Origin: an uncultured bacterium
Lineage (GTDB): Bacteria; Bacteroidota; Bacteroidia; Bacteroidales; Marinifilaceae
Length of the DNA stretch: 64,000 nucleotides
Assembly (NCBI GenBank): GCA_905216195.1
Contig: CAJMSX010000005.1
Location: 1-64,000 of the forward strand
Reading direction: 5' to 3'
Shown: positions 28,399 to 35,535 of the stretch, in pieces
How positions within the stretch are numbered: position 1 is the stretch's first letter
How the letters are laid out: each line of letters begins with the position of its first letter
Notes under the pieces: generated by a model
Told to the model about the DNA's origin: nothing
Seen by the model: only the letters and a program-made list of their open reading frames with translations
The model's database searches: none
Translations under genes and position numbers: made by a program

Positions 28399-29106
28399 AT
28401 GATGAAAACTAAAATTAATCAGGATATTTTATATAAAATAATTGCCATTGCAGTATATGTATTAATAGCTGTTCTACTGCGCTTTTACTTTGCTATACTT
28501 AAACCATCCTTTTTAGCACCTATTGAGAATACACTGGTTTATGCGATTCTCACCGGAATAGGGCCTTTAATTGGAGCTTTATTGGTAATTTATGTATTTA
28601 AAAGGGATATTATTTATTCCACTTTCGGTCAGTCTAAAGGAAAATCCATAATTTCGGCATTAATACCAGTAGTTTTATTCTTCCTTTACGATTTTTTCAC
28701 CGGACAATATTTATTCCCCAATACATTGATCGTGATTACTTGTTTGATTTATTCTTATTTTGAGGAATATGGTTGGCGAGGTTATCTGCAATCCGAATTA
28801 ATTGAATTGCCGGCAGGGAGAAGGGTTACTATCATTACCCTGATCTGGTTCATGTGGCATTTGAACTTTAGCATGAATCAAAGTAATGCATTTTTTCTAA
28901 TCATTCTTTTCTTTGGCTCCTGGGGGATTGGCCAGGTTGCTATAAAATCCAAGTCCATAATTGCATGTGCATGTTTTCACGCAGTTATTAATATTGTGTC
29001 CAACATGCAAATGGATTTGTTCAAGATTATAATTATCTCAATATGTATTATCAGTTGGTTCTATATTTGGTATAGTAAAAGGTTTAGTAGCAAATTAATA
29101 AACTAA
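28399..29106 (+). CDS. CPBP family intramembrane metalloprotease
   Basis: The 235-residue membrane protein has about seven hydrophobic segments. It carries the CPBP/Abi (CAAX protease and bacteriocin-processing) motifs: EEYGWRGYL with Glu122, Glu123 and Arg127, WFMWHLNF with His154, and a later CFHAVIN histidine near residue 196. In this family Glu and His residues bind zinc within the membrane. Members process prenylated or peptide substrates or give immunity to bacteriocins. It follows a small protein gene by 11 nt. Its last 12 nt overlap the 3' end of the convergent LytTR gene. Confidence 0.88.
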   Translation: MMKTKINQDILYKIIAIAVYVLIAVLLRFYFAILKPSFLAPIENTLVYAILTGIGPLIGALLVIYVFKRDIIYSTFGQSKGKSIISALIPVVLFFLYDFFTGQYLFPNTLIVITCLIYSYFEEYGWRGYLQSELIELPAGRRVTIITLIWFMWHLNFSMNQSNAFFLIILFFGSWGIGQVAIKSKSIIACACFHAVINIVSNMQMDLFKIIIISICIISWFYIWYSKRFSSKLIN

Positions 29107-29940
29107 TTGCTTAAAGTCATTTACATATTTTCGGGATACAGGGATTGGGTTTTTGCTGTTTTTGAGTTTTATCTGATATCCATTGGAATTACCATTAGCT
29201 GATTCTATTTTTTTGAGATTAACAATGAATGATCGGTGACACCGGAATATATTAGGGTAATTTATTTCTTCCTCTACAGTTGTTATAGTAGAACGTATCG
29301 TTTTGCTTTTTACCTCATCATTCTGTAGATAATAAATCTCTACATTATTCTTATTTGCTTCGGCAAATAAAAAGTCGTTTATGTTTATTATTAAATCCTT
29401 GTCTCTGCTTAACTGGTTGGAAATCGTAATTTCAAAATTACATTCTTCTTCTTTTATGTCAATTAAAGTGCTTAATTGACCATTTAAGTATCTGTTATAC
29501 TTCACCAATATTAATATTACAGCTGGTATTAACCCTATGAAGAATGTAAAATATATAACTAATAAAAACAACTGGACATTAAAAGAAAAGTCCATTAATA
29601 TCATTGAAAAATAGAGGAAGTTGAAAATTGTAATAGTAAGAATTAATCCGATAATATATAATATTTCAAATAATATAGTCCATTTCTTTGTCTGCTTTGC
29701 AATTTTCCTTTTAATGAAATAATTAAAGAAAAGTAAGCACAGAAAAGTAATACCTCCAAAACCAAGAGAAGCACCAAATTTACTCCCTGGATACAGATCG
29801 AAACTAAATGGTTGAAGTATATATATCATTAATGATATACCCAAACTTATGATTAGAATGGGATTTATTTTGTGTCTAACCAAAGGGTATTTACGTTGGA
29901 GATATAGCATTTTTATTAAAATATTTATATTTTCATTCAA
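29095..29940 (-). CDS. LytTR-domain transcription regulator with four membrane helices
   Basis: The 281-residue protein has four transmembrane helices in residues about 25-155 and a C-terminal LytTR DNA-binding domain (about 180-281), with FRCHRSFIVNLKKIES and the PVSRKYVNDF ending typical of that family. There is no receiver domain, so the membrane part likely senses the signal. Such proteins often control neighbouring peptide- or stress-related genes. Its stop overlaps the CPBP gene end, and it reads toward it. A direct role in controlling the small protein/CPBP pair or the hxs operon is possible but unproven. Confidence 0.85.
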   Translation of the reverse strand: MNENINILIKMLYLQRKYPLVRHKINPILIISLGISLMIYILQPFSFDLYPGSKFGASLGFGGITFLCLLFFNYFIKRKIAKQTKKWTILFEILYIIGLILTITIFNFLYFSMILMDFSFNVQLFLLVIYFTFFIGLIPAVILILVKYNRYLNGQLSTLIDIKEEECNFEITISNQLSRDKDLIININDFLFAEANKNNVEIYYLQNDEVKSKTIRSTITTVEEEINYPNIFRCHRSFIVNLKKIESANGNSNGYQIKLKNSKNPIPVSRKYVNDFKQLVY

Positions 29941-30396
29941 TTATGATTAGAGATTTCAAACAGAGCACTTATTTGTGTCTATTAAAAAAACAACCATAAA
30001 GTTCCTTTTTATCTGAATAAGCTTTTTTGATCTCTTTTTGTTGCATATTATCATTTTAGTCTTTACTTGACTTATCTTCATTTTCTTGCATAAAAACAGA
30101 GTATTTATATGGAAACAATCGTGCTTTTCAAATCCATTTAACCTACTTTTTAAGGAGGGTAACCTAAATGATTAACTTAGTTTGTAGTGTGGGTTGCCTG
30201 CTCTTTGATGAGCCTTTGTTTTCCAAAAACAAACTTAGATATAAATTTTCGATTTATAAGCGTGCCTCCTAAAAGAATAGTTTTATTTATCTTGTCTTGC
30301 TCACAAATCAAGACCGGCTCTCGTCCAAACTTCAGTACTAGCAAACTCGAAGTTCAAATTATATGTGTATCTTTAGGAACATCTAAACCGACGCCT
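29941..30396. other. AT-rich intergenic sequence upstream of the LytTR gene
   Basis: No supported gene in 456 nt. It must contain the LytTR gene's promoter, but I find no clear minus-strand TAnnTTTG element. Sequence composition changes near 30390, where the transposase remnants begin. Confidence 0.5.
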
Positions 30397-30516
30397 ATGA
30401 AACGATACTGCGGTCTTAATGTACACACAGATAGTGTATTTATATGCGTAATTCGGACAATGGCCGGCCACTTGTTAAAGTCAATTGTTTGCTGCTCAGC
30501 CGTGTCCGGAGCATAG
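30397..30516 (+). pseudogene. IS110-family transposase, N-terminal remnant
   Basis: The frame begins MKRYCGLNVHTDSVFICVI, matching the GLDVHKDS start of IS110-family DEDD transposases. The usual first acidic residue of the DEDD set (GLD) is Asn here, and similarity is lost within about 20 codons. A frame stop comes at 30516. It abuts the IS21 remnant, so this looks like a scar made by successive insertions and deletions. Confidence 0.6.
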
Positions 30517-30580
30517 TCGGCCAGTCTTTTTGTAAATCTCATAACTTTGTTGCCAAGGAACAACTAAATGCAGCAGAGTT

Positions 30581-31114
30581 ATGGCAGGAACAGCTATCGA
30601 TATGAGCAAGGTGAAACAATTGCTCCAACTGAAGCAGTCCGGCAGGTCCAACAGGCAGATAGCAAAGACACAGGGAATCAGCAGGGACAAGGCAAACGAG
30701 TTCGTCAAGTATGTAGAATCAGATCCGTCAGGCATATCCGGCCTGTTAAAATTGGATGAGCCCGTGATTAAAAAGCGGCTTCATCCGAGCAATCCGGCAT
30801 ATGCGGATGACAGGATGGAGGACTTCCTGCGTCTTCTTCCAGACTTTGTAGAACAACTGAGCAAACGCCATGTTACCCGCCAGATGGTATGGGAAGACTA
30901 TAAGCAGTCGCATCCGAATGGGTATGAACGTTCTTAGTTCTTCTATCACTTGGCCCAAAACCTGAAGGCCCAGAAGTCTCCGACAGCAGTCCTTCAGCAT
31001 GAACCGGGACGGGAACTCTATGTAGACTTTGCCGGTGACACGTTGGGTTATATTGACATCGAGACAGGCGAAACAATAAAGGTCCAGACCTTTGTATCAA
31101 CACTTGCCTGGCCA
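30581..31114 (+). pseudogene. IS21-family transposase IstA, truncated and carrying an amber codon
   Basis: The first 118 codons encode an HTH region (KQLLQLKQSGRSNRQIAKTQ, residues 11-30) typical of IstA. An in-frame TAG at 30935-30937 sits where family members have Gln (SQFFYHL), so it is a CAG-to-TAG change. The same frame continues past it with FFYHLAQNLKAQKSPTAV and LYVDFAGDTLGYIDIETGE, the start of the DDE region. It ends near TLAWP at about 31114, leaving no complete catalytic domain and no istB. The element is dead. Confidence 0.8.
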
Positions 31115-31164
31115 ACTACCCGCCGGGATAAGCACCCGTTCAAAAAGCCTCAAGCAAACAGACA

Positions 31165-31356
31165 TTGCAAAACTCTGCCTCCCATACGAATGTTAATTGG
31201 AATAAGATTGCTTCCAACATTGCCAACTATCTAAACTCGATAGGTGCAGGAACTTCCCAACGGAATAAACTACTAAAATGGGAAGACGAAAGGGATGAAG
31301 AAGAAGAGGAAATAGAAGAATTGCTAAATTCTTCAAAAAGAAAACTAAAATTATAA
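31165..31356 (+). pseudogene. C-terminal fragment of an unrecognised protein
   Basis: A 63-codon frame reading NVNWNKIASNIANYLNSIG then a strongly acidic segment (DERDEEEEEIEELL) and a basic tail. The composition is coding-like and it ends naturally at TAA 31354-31356, only 4 nt from the convergent hxsC stop. It has no start of its own with a ribosome-binding site, so I read it as the 3' end of a gene cut by the IS21 remnant. Family not recognised. Confidence 0.4.
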
Positions 31357-31360
31357 CACT

Positions 31361-32224
31361 CTATATAGAACGAATATGGCTACTTTGTTGTTTTGACGTA
31401 GAAAATAAACCACAACAATTGTTTCTTTCATTACAACTGTTGCATAGTGGAAGATACTTAGTTTTCCAATCTGAAATGGATTTACAAGCATATTCATATA
31501 ATGTTGTCCTTAGCAAACAATGAGGAAGATTAAAAATAGAAACGTTCATCCCCCAACCTGCTAAATTCAAAACCGCTTCTTCAAGCTGATCCTGATATAA
31601 AACAGGATCAATCCAAACCTGAAAATGGTTTTTTACAGAATAACCGGTATCCTCTAATCCCATAAATGAGATGTAATCTACAAAGGGTAAATTCTTATAA
31701 ATGAAATTAGAAATTTTTGGAAGACGTAGATAGTTTATTTTATTTATAACAATCCGGAGTTCAATGGGAATTTTTACAGTCGCCAAATTATATAATCCCT
31801 TTAACGTTTCAGAATAAGACCCCTGTACTTGTGTGATATAATCGTGGTCACCCGAATAGTCTGAATGGATAGGAACACCCAATAAGAGATTGGAGTAATT
31901 ACATTTACTTAATTTCTCGGCAAAATTTTTATTAGTAAAGAAACGACCATTTGTAAGAATATGAATGAGCGTGTGAGGTAAACATTCATGGATATACTGT
32001 AACAAATCAAATAATCTTGTTCTTAACAGCGTCGGTTCTCCACCTGTAATTCCTATATCTGTCAGTTCCTTAGGAGCAGAAGACACAATTTCCCAACTTC
32101 TTGAAAAATAGAATTCAATGTCGTCATTATTTAACGGTGGTTGTGCACACATTAAACAACGATTATTACATTGCGAAGTAACAAAAAGAGTATTATCATT
32201 CGAATTAATATCTATTTCTCTCAT
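31361..32224 (-). CDS. hxsC: His-Xaa-Ser system radical SAM maturase HxsC
   Basis: The 287-residue protein is a radical SAM enzyme: CNNRCLMC (Cys19, Cys23, Cys26) binds the 4Fe-4S cluster that cleaves SAM, and GGEP is at 61-64. The CNNRCLMCAQPP sequence is characteristic of HxsC. A C-terminal cysteine set (Cys247, Cys261, Cys264, Cys270, Cys271) could hold an auxiliary cluster. HxsC is one of two radical SAM enzymes of the HXS system, predicted to modify the repeat region of HxsA; the chemistry is not established. It is last in the operon, starting immediately after the hxsB stop with no gap. Confidence 0.9.
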   Translation of the reverse strand: MREIDINSNDNTLFVTSQCNNRCLMCAQPPLNNDDIEFYFSRSWEIVSSAPKELTDIGITGGEPTLLRTRLFDLLQYIHECLPHTLIHILTNGRFFTNKNFAEKLSKCNYSNLLLGVPIHSDYSGDHDYITQVQGSYSETLKGLYNLATVKIPIELRIVINKINYLRLPKISNFIYKNLPFVDYISFMGLEDTGYSVKNHFQVWIDPVLYQDQLEEAVLNLAGWGMNVSIFNLPHCLLRTTLYEYACKSISDWKTKYLPLCNSCNERNNCCGLFSTSKQQSSHIRSI

Positions 32225-33628
32225 TTAATGACAGTCTTTAATCCACGTTTTAAAAATAGGTATAACCTCCTTTTCCCTTTCAATTAGTAAAGAAAAAATA
32301 TGTTTGATAATAGCTTTGTGTTTTTTACAAAGGAAGGAAGTAGATCGATAACCATACGCATCTCCCTGTGTAGAATAATTTCTTACAGGATCAGCCCCGC
32401 AATAAGTTTGAAAAGCACAATCAGAACAACCAGCTATGACCTCAGTTGCCCATATTTGAGCTAATTGTTGTGCTTTTCCCCCATAAAAAATATCTGTATA
32501 TTCATCTTTAACATGCCCCAGACGAAAAGTGTAATCATTGTATTCTCCCAGCATGCGCGATTCATCGGAAGCATAAATATAACCATCGTAATTATAAACG
32601 ATTACGTTATTTATAATTCCAGCGGGCGATTGTAGGTCTACAAACCCACAACAGAAAGGTGTAAGTATTTTACGTAAGATAATTGCAGTAAATTCCTCAA
32701 CAAATATTTTGCCGGATTTATTTATTTCTATAATATAATCCAATGCCGTTTTATAAAATTCTACGAACTGTTGATAATATAAATTCCAATTATTATCTGT
32801 TGCTAAACCATAAGGATTGAGTGGTCTTAAAAATATACTATTAAAACCATTTTCAATATAAGAATCCACAATTTCATGAGGATATTGCAAAGAATAATCC
32901 GAAGTAGTCATTAATGCAGAAATCCGATCATCGCCTAAATACTTACGAGCTTGATTTATTCCAGCTCGTACCAATGAATAACTATTGATTTTACCACGGT
33001 TTCTATTATGTAAAAACTCAGGCCCATCCAAAGAAGTTGAAATTAATACTTTATATTGAAGACAAAGAGAAAGTACCTCTTCAGTAAGGTGAATAGAATT
33101 AGAACATAAAACATAAGTGATTTCTTTTTGAAATACCTTATTTTTTTGTTCAGCAGTCTCTATTGCAAGCTTTAGCAAATGAGGAACTAAAGAAGGTTCA
33201 CCACCCTGAAATTCCATAGTAATGGAGGGCGAAGGAGTTTGGAACATTAAATCAATCGCATATAAAAGATCATCTGCTTTCATATCGAACACATCGGAAT
33301 CACACTCTTTACTGGAAGCCTGACAGTAGATACAATTCTGATTACATCTTAAAGTAAGAACAAAGATATGTAAAGTAGTAAATTGGTCAAGGAAAGCTTT
33401 TTTCGTTCGCAATCTTGCTGCATAATTATCTATCAAATCAGGGAGAGGAGTTTCACTAATAAAGAAAGAAGAAACTAAATCTTTATAGATTTCTTCTGTT
33501 GGAGCTATCTGCCTATTTACAATTCGTTCAACTGTATTTTGAGGTACAACTAAATAATCTCCTACCTCATTTACTAATATTTCATTCTTTTTTAAACGTT
33601 CGAAGCGAAAAGGTAATAAATAATACAT
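32225..33628 (-). CDS. hxsB: His-Xaa-Ser system radical SAM maturase HxsB (SPASM type)
   Basis: The 467-residue protein has an N-terminal 85-residue region without cysteine, a radical SAM domain with CNQNCIYC (Cys95, Cys99, Cys102) and GGEP at 142-145, and a C-terminal SPASM-like domain with Cys326, Cys327, Cys401, Cys404, Cys410 and Cys434 that likely binds auxiliary 4Fe-4S clusters. SPASM enzymes typically modify ribosomal peptides. The N-terminus MYYLLPFRFERLKKNEIL agrees with HxsB. It starts 2 nt after the hxsD stop and abuts hxsC. Predicted to act on HxsA. Confidence 0.92.
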   Translation of the reverse strand: MYYLLPFRFERLKKNEILVNEVGDYLVVPQNTVERIVNRQIAPTEEIYKDLVSSFFISETPLPDLIDNYAARLRTKKAFLDQFTTLHIFVLTLRCNQNCIYCQASSKECDSDVFDMKADDLLYAIDLMFQTPSPSITMEFQGGEPSLVPHLLKLAIETAEQKNKVFQKEITYVLCSNSIHLTEEVLSLCLQYKVLISTSLDGPEFLHNRNRGKINSYSLVRAGINQARKYLGDDRISALMTTSDYSLQYPHEIVDSYIENGFNSIFLRPLNPYGLATDNNWNLYYQQFVEFYKTALDYIIEINKSGKIFVEEFTAIILRKILTPFCCGFVDLQSPAGIINNVIVYNYDGYIYASDESRMLGEYNDYTFRLGHVKDEYTDIFYGGKAQQLAQIWATEVIAGCSDCAFQTYCGADPVRNYSTQGDAYGYRSTSFLCKKHKAIIKHIFSLLIEREKEVIPIFKTWIKDCH

Positions 33629-33630
33629 GA

Positions 33631-33975
33631 CTAATTCATCAAATTAAAGTCCTCAAACTCATCATTATTAGCAAATGCTTTCACATAAAGAATATCCCTG
33701 ATATTTTTAGTTTCTTCGATAATAATATCCCGGTTTTTATAATCTATAAAATCCTGATTAATCTTTTCCTTTAAAAATTTAAAATCCTGATCGGTGATTA
33801 TTGAATCTTTCTTTTCTAATACAATATCTTGTTTTGTAGCTGATATTCTTTGCCAATAAATCAGATATTGATCCGTTAGCCAATATAAAACTTTGCTGAT
33901 TACTTTTTCATTATATATAGTAAGATCAACAGAGAAACGTATTTGATTTTCAGCGGCTAATTCAAAAAAGAACAT
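33631..33975 (-). CDS. hxsD: His-Xaa-Ser system protein HxsD
   Basis: The 114-residue soluble protein shows the HxsD pattern: an early strand-helix RFSVDLTIYNEKVISKVLYW and a late FIDYKNRDIIIEETKNIRD segment followed by VKAFA. There are no cysteines, so it is not a metal-cluster enzyme; a substrate-binding or delivery role for the two radical SAM enzymes is plausible (inference). It begins 4 nt after the hxsA stop and ends 2 nt before hxsB, so translation is probably coupled. Confidence 0.85.
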   Translation of the reverse strand: MFFFELAAENQIRFSVDLTIYNEKVISKVLYWLTDQYLIYWQRISATKQDIVLEKKDSIITDQDFKFLKEKINQDFIDYKNRDIIIEETKNIRDILYVKAFANNDEFEDFNLMN

Positions 33976-33979
33976 ATTA

Positions 33980-34807
33980 TTATTTTTTTAAGAAATAAAC
34001 AGTTTGTGTTTCCACAATACCGTCGGCATCTATATTTATACTGTTTTGAAACTTTATAACTGCCTCTTTCAATACTTCATCAAATTCGCTTACGCCTTTT
34101 ACCATCCTGCCTGTAAGAAAACCTTTATCAATTAAAATGTTTTTCAATTGAGTAACGTCTGTTCCTTTCATTCCCTTTTGTAAGATACGATCTCCTAAAT
34201 TAATTTTTTCATTAACAATTTCTTCCTTCGGTCGATAATTTTTGAGGCTATTAATCGTACGGCTACCGACAATACCATCTATATTCTGATGAGTAGAGTG
34301 CTGAAGTTTCTTTATAGCTTGAATCAATTTTCCTGAATAAACAACATAGCCAGAATTATCTTTAACTATATCCTTGGGGGTAATGAATTTTTTTTCTATC
34401 AATAAAATAGCTAATTCATTCACATCTTTTCCCTTCATACCAGATTTGATAACTCTTTGGCCTAATGAATAATTAGTAGTCAATGGAGTTGTTGTATTTT
34501 GAGAGGGTAAATAAGACTTTGTTTTATAACTACTGACAGAGCTACTTGAACGATGTGAAGAATGAGAACGGTGTGAAGAATGTGAACGATGGCTTCTATG
34601 CCCGGTAATCATATATGAATCGTCACCTGTAAACTTTAATATAAATTTTTGCGAGTAATCAGTTTTTTTTGAAACTTCAGAATTAGTTGTATTAGGATCT
34701 ATTTTTGATAAATTATAAGAAATAGCTTTTGAATTATTGGATGCAATTAGAGAGGTAGCCGATGTAAGAAAAATATTCCTTAGCAGTTTCTCAAATTTTG
34801 ATTTCAT
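33980..34807 (-). CDS. hxsA: His-Xaa-Ser repeat protein HxsA, predicted substrate of the HXS system
   Basis: The 275-residue protein has a basic start and hydrophobic segment (about 10-22, signal-like), then six consecutive His-Xaa-Ser units with histidines at 70, 73, 76, 79, 82 and 85 (nucleotides 34547-34600), a serine-rich linker, and two C-terminal peptidoglycan-binding-type repeats (about 115-192 and 203-275). Each of these has a GMKGxDVxxL motif and a DGI/VV...T ending. In the HXS system HxsA is the presumed target of HxsB and HxsC. The C-terminal repeats suggest a place at the cell wall. First gene of the operon, with promoter and dyad immediately upstream. Confidence 0.9.
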   Translation of the reverse strand: MKSKFEKLLRNIFLTSATSLIASNNSKAISYNLSKIDPNTTNSEVSKKTDYSQKFILKFTGDDSYMITGHRSHRSHSSHRSHSSHRSSSSVSSYKTKSYLPSQNTTTPLTTNYSLGQRVIKSGMKGKDVNELAILLIEKKFITPKDIVKDNSGYVVYSGKLIQAIKKLQHSTHQNIDGIVGSRTINSLKNYRPKEEIVNEKINLGDRILQKGMKGTDVTQLKNILIDKGFLTGRMVKGVSEFDEVLKEAVIKFQNSINIDADGIVETQTVYFLKK

Positions 34808-34816
34808 ACAAATATA

Positions 34817-34851
34817 TTTAAGTTTGATAAATTTTTATTTGCAAACTTAAA
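34817..34851. repeat. Perfect 10-bp dyad in the hxs promoter, candidate operator
   Basis: TTTAAGTTTG (34817-34826) and CAAACTTAAA (34842-34851) are exact inverted repeats 15 nt apart. The distal arm covers the -7 element of the hxs promoter and the proximal arm lies in the short leader before the hxsA ATG (34807). This is the geometry of a repressor operator or of a leader hairpin that blocks initiation. Confidence 0.65.
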
Positions 34852-34871
34852 CAATATAAACAAAAATCAAA
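34842..34871 (-). promoter_or_regulatory. Promoter of the hxs operon
   Basis: On the minus strand TTTG (34871-34868) and TAAGTTTG (34849-34842) are 18 nt apart, close to the Bacteroidetes consensus TTTG/TAnnTTTG. Transcription would start near 34835, giving a leader of about 28 nt before the hxsA ATG at 34807. The -7 box lies within the dyad described separately. Confidence 0.7.
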
Positions 34872-35187
34872 ATAATTATGTAAGTTTATGTCGAATAATA
34901 TTATTTTTCTTTTCAATAGATTCGTTTAAATCCCTAATTCGCTTATTCACCATCCATTCCTCTGCTCATCCCGTTTAAACATGAGTTTCTTGCCGCCGTG
35001 GAGGCACGATAAACAGGGACTTTCTTTTGGCGGACTAATTGATAGACGGTGTTCTTGGATTTATTGTGTGATTAAACGTGAGTTATTTGACATTTTTGAG
35101 GTAAAAAACGGCACGCTGACGGCACGGTACAAAAATGAACATAAAAAAAGCAGCTACACTTATATGTAACTGCCTGTTTTTCAATCG
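34852..35187. other. Intergenic region between hxsA and tRNA-Pro
   Basis: Beyond the hxs promoter no gene is supported. A plus-strand frame near 34981-35169 has no recognisable product. A short imperfect direct repeat (ACGGCACG at 35108 and 35120) precedes the hairpin at 35150-35173. No second copy of the tRNA 3' end was seen that would mark an integration site. Confidence 0.5.
35150..35173. terminator. Hairpin flanked by A- and T-runs next to tRNA-Pro
   Basis: GCAGCTACA (35150-35158) and TGTAACTGC (35165-35173) pair with one mismatch around a 6-nt loop. Seven A precede the stem and a T-run follows it, so it can terminate transcription either way. It is most useful as the terminator of tRNA-Pro, which is read on the minus strand. 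Confidence 0.7.
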
Positions 35188-35261
35188 TCGGGGTGACTGG
35201 ATTCGAACCAGCGACCCTCTGCTCCCAAAGCAGATGCGCTACCGGACTGCGCTACGCCCCG
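35188..35261 (-). tRNA. tRNA-Pro (anticodon TGG)
   Basis: The minus strand folds as a 74-nt tRNA: acceptor stem CGGGGCG/CACCCCG with discriminator A, D arm, anticodon stem TCTGC/GCAGA around loop TTTGGGA, and T arm with GGTTCGAATCC. The anticodon TGG reads proline codons CCA (and others by wobble). The CCA tail is not encoded. Nothing is encoded in the short flanks. It marks the right border of the AT-rich accessory island, as tRNA genes often do. Confidence 0.95.
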
Positions 35262-35499
35262 CTATTTCAGGCCACAAAGGTAACAATTGTTATTCAAATC
35301 CCAATTTTTCAGTCTCTTTTTTATAGAATCCGGCCTACGTATCCGTTGTAAGGCTGTGGGAATCTACAACTTGCCTTTACTCCTACCCCTCTTTCTACGC
35401 TAGCGAAATCCGACAGAACACCCGGAGGGAAGTACTGTTTTCCAAACCTAAAGTTAACTTAAATTTTGCCCGACTTAGGCATTTTTGAATTATCTGACG

Positions 35500-35507
35500 T
35501 ATATTTG
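35500..35507 (+). promoter_or_regulatory. -7 element upstream of the sodium/alanine symporter gene
   Basis: TATATTTG matches TAnnTTTG. The predicted start of transcription (about 35514) lies after the upstream in-frame ATG at 35485, which supports using the ATG at 35536 as the real start. No TTTG at proper -33 spacing. Confidence 0.5.
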
Positions 35508-35535
35508 TCCTGCTAAAAAACTAACGACCTACTCC

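Noticed and set aside
34547..34600. H-x-S block as an artefact of low-complexity sequence
   Set aside because: The codons vary within the block, the unit is strictly three residues, and the neighbours are the exact genes of the HXS system.
35188..35261. Integration site (att) with a duplicated tRNA-Pro 3' end
   Set aside because: I found no second copy of the tRNA 3' end within the window and no integrase gene, so no element border could be assigned.
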